Positions 39,275-51,077 are shown, numbered from the stretch's first letter. The stretch is DNA of 64,000 nt from Streptosporangiaceae bacterium (GCA_019239975.1 JAFAZE010000130.1:1-64000), one strand, 5' to 3'. Translations and numbers: made by a program. Notes: a model not told the origin generated them from the sequence alone.

Positions 39275-40372
39275 TCAGCCCAGAACGGCGCGGACCTCGG
39301 CCGCGATCTGCTTGTCCTCGCGGGCCGCGATGACCAGCGAGCGGACGGCCGCGCCGCCGGCGCCGATCTCGCGGTCGCCGGTGCCGCCCGCGTTGCGCGC
39401 GGCGTCGGCGCGCACGCCGAGGAAGCCGAGGCCGTCCATGGCGCGCCCGCGGATCTCGGCGGAGTTCTCGCCGACGCCGCCGGTGAACACGAGGGCGTCC
39501 ATGCCCTCCATGGCGGCGGCCATCGACGCTATGCCGGCCCGGAGCCGGTGCAGGTACACCTCGCGCGCGAGTTCCGCGCGGGCGTCACCGGCGGTCGCGC
39601 GGGACAGGATCTCGCGCATGTCCGGGGTGCCGGCCAGCCCGTACAGTCCCGACCGGTACTCCAGCGTCGCGGCCAGCTCGGCGGCCGGCATGTGCGCGTG
39701 CTCCTCCAGCCACATGACCAGGCCCGGGTCGACCGAGCCCGACCGGGTGGCCATGACCAGGCCGTCGAGCGGGGTGAACCCCATCGTGGTGTCCACCGAC
39801 CGGCTCTCACCCGCCTCCCGCTTCACCGCCGCCAGCGACGCGCCCGCCCCCAGGTGGCAGGTGACGATCCTGAGGTGGTCGTTCCCGAGCAGGGCGGCCG
39901 CCCGCCGCGAGGCGTACGCGTGGGACAGCCCGTGGAAGCCGTAGCGGCGCAGCGTCCAGCGGGTACGCCACTCGGCCGGCAGCGCGAAGGTGGCGGCGGC
40001 GGGCGGAATCGTCGCGTGGAACGCGGTGTCGAAGCACGCGACGGCCGGCGCGTCCGGGATGATCTCCTGAACCGCGTCGAGCGCGGCCAGTGACTTCGGC
40101 TGGTGCAGCGGCGCCAGGTCGGAGAGCGCGCCCAGCCGCCGCCGGACGTTCGCGTCGATGCGGACCGGCGCGCTGTACAGCGTGCCGCCGTGCACGATCC
40201 GGTGGCCGGCGGCGTCCACGCGCCCGAACGACTCGATCGCTTCCTTGATCGCCGCGCTGTCCGCGGCGCCCCGCGGCGCCGGCGGATCGGCGCTCCCGGT
40301 CACCTCGTCGCCGTCGCCGAGAACACGCAGCTTCAGGCTGCTCGACCCCGCGTTGACCACCAGGATGCGCAC
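39275..40372 (-). CDS. ackA: Acetate kinase
   Basis: A 365-residue ASKHA-fold kinase interconverting acetate and acetyl phosphate with ATP. The phosphate-binding motifs are clear: VNAGSSSLKLRVL at the start, GHRIVHGGTLY, RRYGFHGLSHAYAS, HLGAGASLAAVK and FTGGVGENSAEIRGRA. The arginines and glutamate of the active site lie in these. Start is GTG at 40372. No phosphotransacetylase gene is adjacent; acetyl-CoA synthetase lies 3.5 kb upstream. An upstream methyltransferase gene runs open into it. Confidence 0.94.
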   Translation of the reverse strand: MRILVVNAGSSSLKLRVLGDGDEVTGSADPPAPRGAADSAAIKEAIESFGRVDAAGHRIVHGGTLYSAPVRIDANVRRRLGALSDLAPLHQPKSLAALDAVQEIIPDAPAVACFDTAFHATIPPAAATFALPAEWRTRWTLRRYGFHGLSHAYASRRAAALLGNDHLRIVTCHLGAGASLAAVKREAGESRSVDTTMGFTPLDGLVMATRSGSVDPGLVMWLEEHAHMPAAELAATLEYRSGLYGLAGTPDMREILSRATAGDARAELAREVYLHRLRAGIASMAAAMEGMDALVFTGGVGENSAEIRGRAMDGLGFLGVRADAARNAGGTGDREIGAGGAAVRSLVIAAREDKQIAAEVRAVLG

Positions 40373-40381
40373 GTGTGCAGC

Positions 40382-41417
40382 CTACAGAACGTAACCCCGT
40401 ATGCCGGGCGTCTACGATGCTGACCGCGGACGTGGTGGGCAGCACCTCGCTGATGGTCAGCCCGGCGGAGCCGAGCAGCTCGGCGTACTCACTCCGGACG
40501 CGCTCCCTGCCGCCCGTCGCCAGCCGCCGCATATCCAGGTCGGTGCCGATATGCGGGTCGGCGGGGTCGTCGGGAAGCAGGATGTCGGCTCCGATCACGC
40601 GCGCGCCGGGGCCCGCGGCGGTGATGTTGCGGAGAATGGTCCTGGCCTCGTCGTCCCCGTAGTTGTGCAGGATGTTGGCCAGGATGTAGCCATCGGCGTG
40701 CGGGATGGTGGCGGCGTCGAAGAAGTCGCCGAGGACAACCTCGCAGCGGCCGGCCAGCCCGCGCCGGGTCAGGTAGTCCCGCGCGCCCGGCAGCACCTCG
40801 TCGCGTTCGAGCAGGATCCCGTGCAGGTGCGGGTGCGCCTCCAGCACGGCGGCCAGGATCGTGCCGCGGCCGCCGCCGAGGTCGGCGACGGCCCGCGCGG
40901 CGGCGAAGTCCAGTCCCGCGACCACGGCGGCGGCCTCCGCGGACCTGGCGGTCATGAACTCCTGGAAGATCTGGCCATGGTCCGGGTGCGCCGCGTGCCA
41001 GCCGTAGAAATCGTCGCCCGCGACGTCGGAGAAGACCGGCTGCCCGGTGCGCACGGCGGCCGCCAGCCGGAGCATCGACTGCCAGGCGGGCGGATTTCCG
41101 TTGGCCAGCACGGCCGCGCGCATCGGGCCGCCGCTGCGCAGCGTCTCCCCGGAGGCGCTCAGCGCGTAGCGGCCGCCGCCGGCCGCCACGGTCACCCCCA
41201 TCGCGGTGCAGCAGCGCAGCAGCCGCGCCATCGACAGGGCGTCCGCGTCACAGCGGCGGGCGAGCTCCGCCGCTGTGACAGGACCGGCGGCCAGCTGGTC
41301 GGCGCAGCCGAGCTCGGTGAACGCGTGCAGGGCCGAGTACCGCCAGGGGCCGCGCAGTACCTCCCAGATCGCCGCCCGCGCCGCGCTGCCGGGAGATGAC
41401 TCCGCGGCCCCGCTCAC
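40382..41417 (-). CDS. O-methyltransferase family 2, open into ackA
   Basis: A SAM methyltransferase of about 340 residues. A dimerisation helix-turn-helix region (GPWRYSALHAFTELGCADQL, VTAAELARRCDADALSMARL) is followed by ADLGGGRGTILAAVLEAHPH for SAM binding and YILANILHNYGDDEARTILR around the catalytic histidine. Homology ends near SIVDAR. The frame has no stop there and stays open to 39807, overlapping ackA out of frame by about 565 bases. A TAG at 40382-40384 would end the protein if one base were shifted. The ATG overlaps the stop of the lipoprotein gene as ATGA. Confidence 0.8.
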
Positions 41418-42436
41418 CCAGCCGCCCCGGCGGTCGGAACCATGATCGAGGTGACGTTGAGCCTGGCCTTCAGCATGCCGCCGTCGAACATCAGGTCGGC
41501 CAGACGCTGGATCTGCGCGACATTCAGGGACGTCGGGTAGCTGTTGAAGTTCACCAGCGACACCATCGACGGAGGTACCTTGACGTTGGCCTGCAGCACC
41601 TGCTCATCGGCCGCGTGATTGCTGTCCGCCGCGGCCGCGCCTTGCGCCATCGCCCGCTGGAACGCCGCCACCGTGCGGGGATTCTTCTGTGCCCAGGACG
41701 CGGTGGTGAAGTCACCGGACAGCGGAATGTTCGCCGTGGGCCCTTTGCACAGTGGCATCAGCTCCTCCGCCCCGGAGGTCTCCGCCTCGGTCAGGAACGG
41801 CTCGATCATGCTGATCGCGTCGATTTGGTGCGCCTGCAGCGCCGCGCTCGCGTCAACGAACGGAATGTCAACATAGTGCACTGAACTTGGATTCACCCCG
41901 CTGTCCTGCAGCTGAGAGTTGATCAGCAGCGTGTTGATGCTCGCCTTCGTCGGGACGCTGATCTTCTTGCCGGCGAGGTCCGAAGGTTTCCTGATCGTCG
42001 AGTGCGGGAGCGTCAGCAGGGCGAAAGAATTCTGAGTGCACGAGCCGGCCGGGGCGATCAGCCGGACGTTGAGGACACCCTTGGCCTCGACATTGAAAAA
42101 CGACACGTCGTTGCCGCCGATGATGATCTGGACGCTACCGCGCACAAGCTCCGGAATGGCGTCAACCGAGGTGTGCACCGGGACCGGGGTCACGGTCAGG
42201 CCCTGCTGGCGGAAGTAGCCGTTCTTCAGCGCCAGGTAAAAAGGGACCTCGTCGGTCGCCGGCACCTCGGCCACGGTGATATGAGTCTGCTCGGGACCGG
42301 AGCCTCCGGTCCCGGAACTGCTGCTGCTGCCGCTGCTGCAGCCGGCGACGCCCGCCGTGGCGATCGCCACGGCGGCGGCCACGGCCGCGAGCCGCGTCTG
42401 GTGCTTCAATCTGGTCGCTGCATGCGCGAAGGGCAT
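41414..42436 (-). CDS. NMT1/SsuA-like ABC substrate-binding lipoprotein
   Basis: A 340-residue periplasmic-type binding protein anchored by lipid: basic start, hydrophobic core, lipobox VAGC, and a Ser/Gly linker. VPFYLALKNGYFRQQGLTVT, IPELVRGSVQIIIGGNDVSF and DLAGKKISVPTKASINTLLI match the NMT1/THI5-like family that binds nitrate, sulfonates or pyrimidine precursors. No permease or ATPase gene is adjacent; it is coupled instead to an O-methyltransferase. AGGAAGG precedes the ATG. The ligand is unknown. Confidence 0.85.
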   Translation of the reverse strand: MPFAHAATRLKHQTRLAAVAAAVAIATAGVAGCSSGSSSSSGTGGSGPEQTHITVAEVPATDEVPFYLALKNGYFRQQGLTVTPVPVHTSVDAIPELVRGSVQIIIGGNDVSFFNVEAKGVLNVRLIAPAGSCTQNSFALLTLPHSTIRKPSDLAGKKISVPTKASINTLLINSQLQDSGVNPSSVHYVDIPFVDASAALQAHQIDAISMIEPFLTEAETSGAEELMPLCKGPTANIPLSGDFTTASWAQKNPRTVAAFQRAMAQGAAAADSNHAADEQVLQANVKVPPSMVSLVNFNSYPTSLNVAQIQRLADLMFDGGMLKARLNVTSIMVPTAGAAG

Positions 42437-42463
42437 ACCCGGACCTGCCTTCCTAAGCCGAAG

Positions 42464-42500
42464 GCGCGGAGGCCGGTGGTGCCGTCACCGGCCTTCGCGC
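42464..42500 (-). other. 5' leader hairpin of the binding-protein gene
   Basis: On the minus strand, arms GGCGCG-A-AGGCCGGTG and CACCGGCCT-C-CGCGCC pair over 15 positions with one mismatch around a seven-base loop, about 30 bases before the ribosome binding site of the lipoprotein gene. No T tract follows, so it is more likely a leader structure than a terminator. The rest of the gap (42501-42734) shows no known riboswitch consensus. Confidence 0.55.
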
Positions 42501-42734
42501 CGCAATTGATGAACAGGCTTCTCACGTCTGGTAATGGGTCGCTCGCGACGCTCCCGCGACCGCCCACAGCCGAACGCGCCGCCGGTAACGAGGCAGCGTG
42601 CTGGCCGGGGAAACCGCTATGAGAATGGGACCGCCAGGCAGAAGGGGCTTTCCGCCATAACGCTCATGATTAAGTGACGAGTGTGACGAGCGAAGCGGAC
42701 GCCTTAAAAATCGTCATTACTATCAGCGGGTTTC

Positions 42735-43676
42735 TCAGTCGCTGAAAGCGGGCGCCACCAGGACCCCGCCGGGCAGCTCGAGCATCTCGGCGCCCTCCGT
42801 GACGCCCGCCGCCGCCTTCGCCAGCAGGTCAAGCAGGGCAATCGGCACCGCCAGCTGATTGGTTCCCGCCATGGAGAAGTAAAGCCACTCGGCCCGCTGC
42901 CCGTCGGCGTCCCGGCTGGGCGGCAGCAGGATCCTGCTGCGCGCCCCGTGCCAGCGAACCACCGGCCTGCGCGGGCTGGCCGGGACGCCGGCCAGCCGTC
43001 CTTCCCAGCCGTCCCATGGGGAGGTCCCGGCCTGAACCAGGAAGTAGTGCCGTGAGCCGGCCGCGATCACGCTGAGCGCCTCCTGCGGGTGCGGAAGCGC
43101 GGGCAGGCCCCGGATCGCGTCGGGCACGCCCAGCGAGTGCAGCCACCAGTGCGCCGCGAGCGTACCGGCGACGCGCGACAGCTCGAGCGCGTCGATCACG
43201 GTTCCGGTCTGGAGTTCCAGGCGGTCGCCGTCCGCGTGGACGCTCCAGCCGAGGTCGGCGTAGACGCGGAGCGCCTCCCGTGGTGTCGCGGCGTTCATGG
43301 TCTGGCCGGTCTGCCTGAACCGCTGCAGCCAGCCGCCGTCGGCCACCGGTTCCTGCCCGGCGCTCTGCCGTGCCCTGGCCCGTCTGGCGCGAAGCCGCCC
43401 GGCGGCCTCTTCCTCCTTGATCCGGTCGAAGCTGCTGGTAAATCTCCCGGCGGTGCCGAACACCTGGTCGCAGCGTTCCCAGAACGAGCGTGCCGCGTGC
43501 GCGCTGCCGCGGCCGCTCTCCTCGGTCGACACGGTGCTGCGCGAATACCCGATCCGCCGGGCCAGTTCGGACTGGCTCCAGCCGGCCAGCAGCCGCGCGC
43601 TGGTGAGCTCGTGCCCGAGTTGCTCGCGGAGAGTGCGAATGACCCCTGTTTCGTCGCCCCCGTCCGTCTTCTGCAC
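42735..43676 (-). CDS. XRE-family regulator with large C-terminal domain
   Basis: A 313-residue protein. Residues 17-75 form a helix-turn-helix (LGHELTSARLLAGWSQSELA, YSRSTVSTEESGRG, FWERCDQVFG), the pattern of actinobacterial XRE regulators. The C-terminal 190 residues (ALRVYADLGWSVHADGDRLE, then WHGARSRILLPPSRDADGQR) resemble a DNA primase/polymerase-like accessory fold common in such proteins. Such genes often pair with small DUF397 proteins; none is seen here. The start is GTG at 43676. Confidence 0.8.
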   Translation of the reverse strand: MQKTDGGDETGVIRTLREQLGHELTSARLLAGWSQSELARRIGYSRSTVSTEESGRGSAHAARSFWERCDQVFGTAGRFTSSFDRIKEEEAAGRLRARRARARQSAGQEPVADGGWLQRFRQTGQTMNAATPREALRVYADLGWSVHADGDRLELQTGTVIDALELSRVAGTLAAHWWLHSLGVPDAIRGLPALPHPQEALSVIAAGSRHYFLVQAGTSPWDGWEGRLAGVPASPRRPVVRWHGARSRILLPPSRDADGQRAEWLYFSMAGTNQLAVPIALLDLLAKAAAGVTEGAEMLELPGGVLVAPAFSD

Positions 43677-43820
43677 CTACCCATCGTTTCGTGGCGGAAC
43701 AACGACGGCGACATGAACGAGAAAGTCTCGGGCTTTTCGTCGTCAACAGCCCTCGCGGTGGGCTCGGGCGAGGGGAAGCGCCACCGCCCGTTCGGCATGA
43801 CCCAGGGACGTCAGCCGGTC

Positions 43821-43852
43821 CGGCGGGCCACCGAGGGTGCGGCGGCCCGCCG
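43821..43852. terminator. Hairpin after acs
   Basis: Perfect arms CGGCGGGCC (43821-43829) and GGCCCGCCG (43844-43852) with a 14-base loop lie 16 bases beyond the acs stop. It is placed to end acs transcription before the XRE gene. Confidence 0.6.
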
Positions 43853-43867
43853 TCACGCGGCCGGTGC

Positions 43868-46012
<2,145 letters not shown>

Positions 46013-46158
46013 GTGACCGTGTCCCTCCGCAGTTTCGCCACATTTAACGCTGGGCGCACTCCAAATTTAACCCTCACGAGCCACAGCCACCATGGTGCGG
46101 CCTGTTTTCCGATAACCCGGTCGTGCGGTCCCGGCACCTTAGCAGGATGGCGGCGCGT

Positions 46159-46345
46159 AGCTCGTCGCGCCGGTGCGCAGTTCGTCGCGCCGCGGGCGCA
46201 GTTCGTCGCACCGGAGGCCCAGTTCGTCGCACGGGTCGTGGTTCGCCGCGCCGGGCGCAGGGTGGTCCCGCCGGCGCGGTTTGTCGCGCCGGTGCGCCGC
46301 GTGGTCCCGGGGGCCCGGTTCGTCGCACGGGTCGTGGTTCGCCAG
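46159..46345. repeat. Degenerate 19-21-bp minisatellite upstream of acs
   Basis: About nine degenerate units beginning GTTCGTCGC and ending in CGGGCGCA- or CGGGTCGTG-like sequence run head to tail. On the minus strand they would encode runs of ATN and TTR residues, but no plausible gene uses them. The array lies between the acs start and dispersed repeat copy B. Confidence 0.75.
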
Positions 46346-46461
46346 TCCGCCCCCCGCAACGCGGCGTGCCCCCACGGCCGCCGCGCAGCTTCGCCGCGCC
46401 GCGGCGCGCCCTTGTTCCATGATCCCGGAAACCAGGGGCCGTATTCGAGGCTGTGGCTTAA

Positions 46462-46607
46462 ATCTCCCGAGATGGTAACTAACCTCATCGATCGCTACCC
46501 GCCCTCCATGCCCGCAGCTAACTCCCCTGCCGCCGGCGGCCGGCCCCTGCGCGGGGCCAAATGCGCCAACAGCCCCACTGGGCGGGGCCAAATGCGCCAG
46601 CGGCCCC
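46462..46607 (-). repeat. Dispersed repeat element, copy B (two 31-bp units plus tail), inverted
   Basis: Read on the minus strand, two 31-base units (46577-46607 and 46546-46576) of the same sequence as at 12265 are followed by the same tail. That tail has a GGCCGCCGG stretch, a GTTA-containing spacer, GGAGGGCGG, then GATCGATGAGGTTAGTTACC and a short palindrome ATCTCCCGAGAT. Identity in the units is nearly complete and the tail is well conserved. The pair lies 34 kb apart in opposite orientation with three versus two units. Confidence 0.85.
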
Positions 46608-46687
46608 GCGATCGCGCGGCGCGCGAGGGCCTCTACGGCCCTCCGCCCGCGCGATGCCACGGCGGGTACCGCAGCGGGCGGGGGGTT

Positions 46688-46735
46688 CCGGGGGGCGCGC
46701 CCCCCGGGCTAGCAGAGCCCCCCGGGCTAGCAGAG
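46688..46735. terminator. 20-bp perfect palindrome and 18-bp duplication at the STAS gene end
   Basis: CCGGGGGGCGCGCCCCCCGG at 46688-46707 is a perfect palindrome just past the STAS stop and could act as a terminator hairpin. Two tandem copies of an 18-base unit ending CGGGCTAGCAGAG follow at 46700-46717 and 46718-46735. The second contains the STAS stop codon, so the gene end has been duplicated. Confidence 0.55.
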
Positions 46736-47104
46736 CGCTAACACCACCATGCTGAGGGCGGGTGCGCGGAGGCCGGGGAAGGCGCTGTCCATGCCCGTGA
46801 TCCGCATGATCCGCACGAGCGGCGGCCGCGCTCCGGTCAGGCTCAGCCGGCGGCCCGCCCGCCTCGCCTGGGCGGCGAGCCGTGCCAGGACGCCGAGGCC
46901 GGAGGCGTCACAGAAGGTCAGCCCCGTGACGTCCAGGGTGATCGGGCCGCGGCGCCGGTCCAGCACGTCGCGAATGTAGGAGTACGCCTCGCCGGCGGTG
47001 GCGATGTCGAGCTCGCCCCGCATCGTGATCACAGCCTGGCCATCCGGAACCTGCCGGCAGGAAAGCTCCAGCTGGGCGTCCTGCGAAATGTCTGCTACAG
47101 CCAT
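46727..47104 (-). CDS. STAS-domain anti-sigma factor antagonist
   Basis: A 125-residue STAS protein of the SpoIIAA/RsbV type. LSCRQVPDGQAVITMRGELD and ATAGEAYSYIRDVLDRRRGP lead to LDVTGLTFCDASGLGVLARL, where the serine after DA is the usual phosphorylation site. Such proteins release sigma factors by binding anti-sigma kinases. No kinase gene is adjacent. The start is ATG 47104. The last residues are encoded in the duplicated 18-base unit. Confidence 0.87.
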   Translation of the reverse strand: MAVADISQDAQLELSCRQVPDGQAVITMRGELDIATAGEAYSYIRDVLDRRRGPITLDVTGLTFCDASGLGVLARLAAQARRAGRRLSLTGARPPLVRIMRITGMDSAFPGLRAPALSMVVLALC

Positions 47105-47564
47105 GACCCTGTTACTCCCCCGTTAGGCGCAGCCAGGTCTCCGCTGACACGGCTGGCACAAAGAATCATCTGGTTTCCCCTCCCATATGCTAGTTAACGC
47201 TAGCGACCCGCCACACCTTCCTCATCTCAGCGAACTCTCAGCAAACCGGGGCGCTGCCCGGGATCCGCCGCCCGCCCGCGGCCAGGAGGCCCAGAAACCC
47301 ACCCATGGCGACATTCCAGATCACCAACATGCGACGATACGGGGATGTCACTGTGTTTATCGTCTGAAGACGCCGAACGGTTCAGCGCGTTCAGGGAAGC
47401 TCAAGGTCAGCCGGAGGCGCGACGTGACTCCTGGGCACCTGAGCTATAAGGTCTCATCCCAGGTAGATGACAGCGATCCGGCCGGAAGAACAGGCTCACC
47501 GGCCAGGGGCGGCCGGCGAACGTACTGAAATACCAGACGTCATGTCGGGACAGAGGTGAGCAAC
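47105..47564. other. 460-bp intergenic region between STAS and mreB-like genes
   Basis: Divergent spacer. Only short frames are present and none looks coding. It is less GC-rich than the neighbours (for example GCTAGTTAACGCTAGCGACC near 47190) and should hold both promoters. I see no convincing -10/-35 pair, repeat or structured RNA. Confidence 0.5.
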
Positions 47565-48566
47565 ATGCGCATCCGGGGGAACGTGGCGATTGACCTTGGC
47601 ACGGTCAACACGCTCATCTGGGTGGCTGGGCGCGGTCTTGTGCTGGAGGAGCCGTCCGCGATCGCGGTGGACGCCACCACCGGAGCGGTGACGGCCATCG
47701 GCGAGGCGGCCGAGGTCCTGGCGGAAAAGGAACCGCAGGACATCCAGGTCCTCCATCCGCTGCGGGACGGGGTGATCGCCGACCTCGACGCGACCGCCGC
47801 GATGCTGAACGGCTTCCTGCGCCGGGCGCGCCCGCACAACGGCCCGCTGCGGCCGCGGGCCCTGGTCTGCGTGCCGAGCGGGGCGACATTCGTGGAACGC
47901 CGGTCGGTCATCGCCGCCCTCGAGGCGCGGCGGCCCCGGTATTCGGCCCGGCTGATCGATGAGCCCGTCGCCGCCGCGGCGGGCGCGGGACTCGACCTCA
48001 GCGGCGGAGCTGGCGGCTTCGTCGTCGACGTCGGCGGCGGCACCACGGAGATCGCGGCGGTCGCCGGCTGGCGCGTCGTGCGGGCGCGTTCGCTGCGGAT
48101 GGCGGGCAACACGATGGACGAGGCGATCGTGCACGCCGCCAGGAGCAACCTCGGCCTGATCCTCAGCCAGCGGGCGGCCAGGCAGCTGAAGATGACCCTC
48201 GGGCTGACCGGCGGCGTCGACGGCTGGGCGGAGACCGTCGGCCTCGACCTGGCGCACCGGTCGCCGCGGGTGGAGCGCGTGCCCGCTGACCTGGTGGCGG
48301 CGGCCCTTGAGCCGACCGTGACCGCGATCGCCAGATCCGTGCAGGAGATGCTGTCGGACATCCCGCCGGGTCTCGCCGAGGACGTGGTGCGCGGCAAGGT
48401 CCGGCTGGCCGGCGGCGGGGCCATCCTGCCGGGGCTGGCGAGCCAGATCGAGGCCTCGGCCGGCATCGGCACCGTGGTCGTCGATGACCCGCTGCGGTGC
48501 GTCGTGCGCGGCGCGGCGCTCATCCTCGAGCGCCGCGACAAGAACGTGCCGGGCCTGGCGCAGTAA
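47565..48566 (+). CDS. MreB-like actin homologue
   Basis: A 333-residue actin-fold protein. NVAIDLGTVNTLIWVAG is the first phosphate loop, RLIDEPVAAAAGAGLDLSGG the connecting segment, FVVDVGGGTTEIAAVAG the second phosphate loop, and RLAGGGAILPGLASQIE the adenosine motif. It is a free-standing MreB without mreC or mreD, as in the extra MreB-like proteins of filamentous actinobacteria. The ATG at 47565 after AGAGGTGAG is preferred; a GTG three codons earlier is possible. Confidence 0.87.
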   Translation: MRIRGNVAIDLGTVNTLIWVAGRGLVLEEPSAIAVDATTGAVTAIGEAAEVLAEKEPQDIQVLHPLRDGVIADLDATAAMLNGFLRRARPHNGPLRPRALVCVPSGATFVERRSVIAALEARRPRYSARLIDEPVAAAAGAGLDLSGGAGGFVVDVGGGTTEIAAVAGWRVVRARSLRMAGNTMDEAIVHAARSNLGLILSQRAARQLKMTLGLTGGVDGWAETVGLDLAHRSPRVERVPADLVAAALEPTVTAIARSVQEMLSDIPPGLAEDVVRGKVRLAGGGAILPGLASQIEASAGIGTVVVDDPLRCVVRGAALILERRDKNVPGLAQ

Positions 48567-48640
48567 GCAGTAAGCATAAAGCGGCGACGGCCAGCCGCCC
48601 GGACGAGGCGGGCGAGCGAAATCCGCGTGCCGCATATTTC

Positions 48641-48685
48641 GGCGCCGGTGAAATCGGTGCCGGTGAAATCGGTGCCGGTGAAATG
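48641..48685. repeat. 15-bp tandem repeat, three copies
   Basis: Three copies of GGTGCCGGTGAAATC (first with C at position 3, last ending G) lie just after the mreB-like gene. The rest of the 345-base gap to ftsH (48567-48911) contains no gene that I can support. Confidence 0.75.
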
Positions 48686-48911
48686 CGCGCCTAATCGCCA
48701 CCCGCGACCGGGCGCCGCGCATAACGGGCACAGCGGTTTATGCGCGGTCAATTCACCGGTGCACGATAACTGCCCGCCGGCGAGACGCTCCCTGTGAGAC
48801 GGTCGCGGCGGGGCACGGCAGCCGCGCACCCCGGGTAGTTGATTCCAGAGCCGGAACATAGGCTGGCCAGTGAAGGTGCCCGGGCAGAGAACCCGTGGCC
48901 GAAAGGGTCCG

Positions 48912-50894
48912 ATGAGCAAGCAAGCAACGCCGCCGCCTCCCGGCGACAAGCCGGGCTCCACCAACCCGCCGCCGCCACCACCTGGCTGGCGGCACTGGCT
49001 GTGGCCGGTGGCGATCTTCGTCGCGTTCTTCCTGTGGCTGTTCCTGCCGACGGTGCACCGGGCGCCGCAGACCAACCTGACCTACACGCAGTTCCTCTCC
49101 GACGTGTCCGCGCACAAGATCAAAACGGTGGACCTCGCCGCCCCCGGCGGCACCAGCAGCGGCACGCTCACCGACGGGACCAGCTACACGGTGGTCATTC
49201 CCCAGCAGGCCGGCCAGCAGCTGCTCAACGACCTGCAGTCGAACGGCGTGCAGATGACCGCCTCGTCCTCCTCACCCGGCTTCGGCTCCGAGGTGCTGTC
49301 ATGGCTGATCCTGCTGCTGCCGTTCCTGTTCTTCGGCTGGCTGTGGTTCCGGCTGTCCAGGGGGGCGGGCGGTCAGCTGCAGGGCGTGCTCGGCGCGGGC
49401 CGGTCCCGCGCGAAGGTGTTCGACGAGGAGCGCCCGTCCACGACGTTCGCCGACGTCGCCGGGTACGACGGCGCGAAGGCCGAGATCGCCGAGGTGGTGG
49501 ACTTCCTGCGGAACCCGGACCGGTACTCCCGGGCGGGCGCGGTGGTGCCCCGCGGCGTGCTCATGGTGGGGCCACCCGGCACCGGCAAGACGCTGCTCGC
49601 GCGCGCCGTCGCGGGGGAGGCCAGGGTGCCCTTCTTCTCCGTGACCGGGTCCAGCTTCGTGGAGCTGTTCGTCGGCGTCGGCGCGGCGCGGGTGCGGGAC
49701 CTGTTCGCCGAGGCGCGCAAGCGCGCGCCCGCGATCATCTTCATCGACGAGGTGGACGCCATCGGCCAGCGCCGGGCGGGCCAGGGAGCGGTGGTCGCCA
49801 ACGACGAGCGAGAGCAGACGCTCAACCAGCTGCTGGCGGAGATGGACGGCTTCGACCCGTCGGCGGGGATCGTCGTGCTGGCGGCCACCAACCGGCCGGA
49901 GGTCCTGGACCCGGCCCTGCTGCGCCCCGGCCGGTTCGACCGCCAGGTGACGATCCCGCTGCCCAACGTCGCCGAGCGCGCCGCGATCCTCGCCGTGCAC
50001 GCCCGCGACAAGAAGCTGGCGCCCGACGTGGACCTGGACGCGGTCGCCCGGGGCACGCCGGGCTTCTCCGGCGCCGACCTCGCGAACCTGGCGAACGAGG
50101 CGGCGATCTTCGCCGTCCGGGCCGGCCGTGACGTGATTACGGCGGCCGACTTCGACGCGGCCAGGGACCGGATCATACTCGGCCGCAGGGAAGGGTCGAA
50201 CGTCCTTCTCCCGGAGGAGAAACACACGGTCGCGGTGCACGAATCCGGCCACGCCATGGTCGCCGCGCTGTCCGAGCACGCCGACCCGGTCGCGAAGGTG
50301 ACGATCCTGCCGGCCGGGCAGACGCTCGGCGTCACCGAGCAGCTGCCGCTGGTCGAGCGGCACATGTACGGCGAGGACTACCTGCGCGACTCGCTCGCGG
50401 TCCGGCTCGGCGGCCGCGCCGCCGAGCTGGTCGTGATCGGCCAGGGCTCCACCGGCGCCGCCAACGACCTGGCCGGCGCGACCGGCCTGGCGACGAAGAT
50501 GGTCCGCGAGTACGGCCTGTCGCCAACGCTCGGCCCGATCGGGTACCCGGAAGGCGGCTCGGTGTTCCTCGGCGGTGGCGGCCCGGGCATGTCGAGCCGG
50601 CCGTTCTCCGAGGCGACGCAGGCGGAGATCGACACCGAGGTGTCGAAGCTGCTTCGCGAGGCCGAGGAGCGGGCCAAGGAGCTGCTCAGCCAGCACCGGC
50701 CGGAGTTCGACGCGCTCGTGGCGCTGCTGCTGGAGAAGGAGACCGTCAACGGGTCCGACGTCTACCGGCTGGCGGGCCGGCCGGACCGCTCGTCCGCGGC
50801 CCCCACCGATGCCACGATGGCGCCCCGCCGCGCCGCCGCGAGCGCGGGGGTGCACGCGGTCGGCGGGAAGGACGCCGACTCCGCTTCCAGGTAG
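48912..50894 (+). CDS. ftsH: ATP-dependent zinc metalloprotease FtsH
   Basis: A 660-residue membrane-bound AAA protease that degrades membrane and regulatory proteins. A proline-rich cytoplasmic start leads to a first membrane helix ([16 protein letters not shown], about 31-46), an extracytoplasmic domain, and a second helix ([17 protein letters not shown], about 131-147). Walker [17 protein letters not shown] begins at residue 220, FIDEVDAIG is Walker B, and the second region of homology is seen in [13 protein letters not shown] at 443-447 binds zinc. The ATG at 48912 follows GAAAGGG. It is a second-type FtsH, shorter than the housekeeping form, beside a stress protein gene. Confidence 0.94.
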   Translation: MSKQATPPPPGDKPGSTNPPPPPPGWRHWLWPVAIFVAFFLWLFLPTVHRAPQTNLTYTQFLSDVSAHKIKTVDLAAPGGTSSGTLTDGTSYTVVIPQQAGQQLLNDLQSNGVQMTASSSSPGFGSEVLSWLILLLPFLFFGWLWFRLSRGAGGQLQGVLGAGRSRAKVFDEERPSTTFADVAGYDGAKAEIAEVVDFLRNPDRYSRAGAVVPRGVLMVGPPGTGKTLLARAVAGEARVPFFSVTGSSFVELFVGVGAARVRDLFAEARKRAPAIIFIDEVDAIGQRRAGQGAVVANDEREQTLNQLLAEMDGFDPSAGIVVLAATNRPEVLDPALLRPGRFDRQVTIPLPNVAERAAILAVHARDKKLAPDVDLDAVARGTPGFSGADLANLANEAAIFAVRAGRDVITAADFDAARDRIILGRREGSNVLLPEEKHTVAVHESGHAMVAALSEHADPVAKVTILPAGQTLGVTEQLPLVERHMYGEDYLRDSLAVRLGGRAAELVVIGQGSTGAANDLAGATGLATKMVREYGLSPTLGPIGYPEGGSVFLGGGGPGMSSRPFSEATQAEIDTEVSKLLREAEERAKELLSQHRPEFDALVALLLEKETVNGSDVYRLAGRPDRSSAAPTDATMAPRRAAASAGVHAVGGKDADSASR

Positions 50895-50916
50895 ACGACC
50901 CGGCCAGCGAGGCCGA

Positions 50917-50955
50917 GCCGGCCGGCCAGCGAGGCCGGGGGCCCCGCCGGCCGGC
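50917..50955. terminator. GC-rich hairpin after ftsH
   Basis: Two copies of the self-complementary GCCGGCCGGC (50917-50926 and 50946-50955) can pair across a 19-base loop, 22 bases past the ftsH stop. It sits between ftsH and the stress-protein gene and is a plausible terminator or attenuator. Confidence 0.5.
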
Positions 50956-51077
50956 CGTGCTGATAAAGAAAAGGGCGACGGTGGAGCCTCCGCGCCCCGC
51001 TGCTCTTGCCGTGCAGACCTGGATCACTGGAAGATGGGCCGAAGGTTCCCATGACCAGTGGAAAGCCGGAGGTGGAA

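Noticed and set aside
42437-42734. Leader of the NMT1-like gene considered as a TPP riboswitch
   Set aside because: The conserved CUGAGA and ACCUGAUCUGGAUAAUGCC-type core could not be found in the right arrangement.
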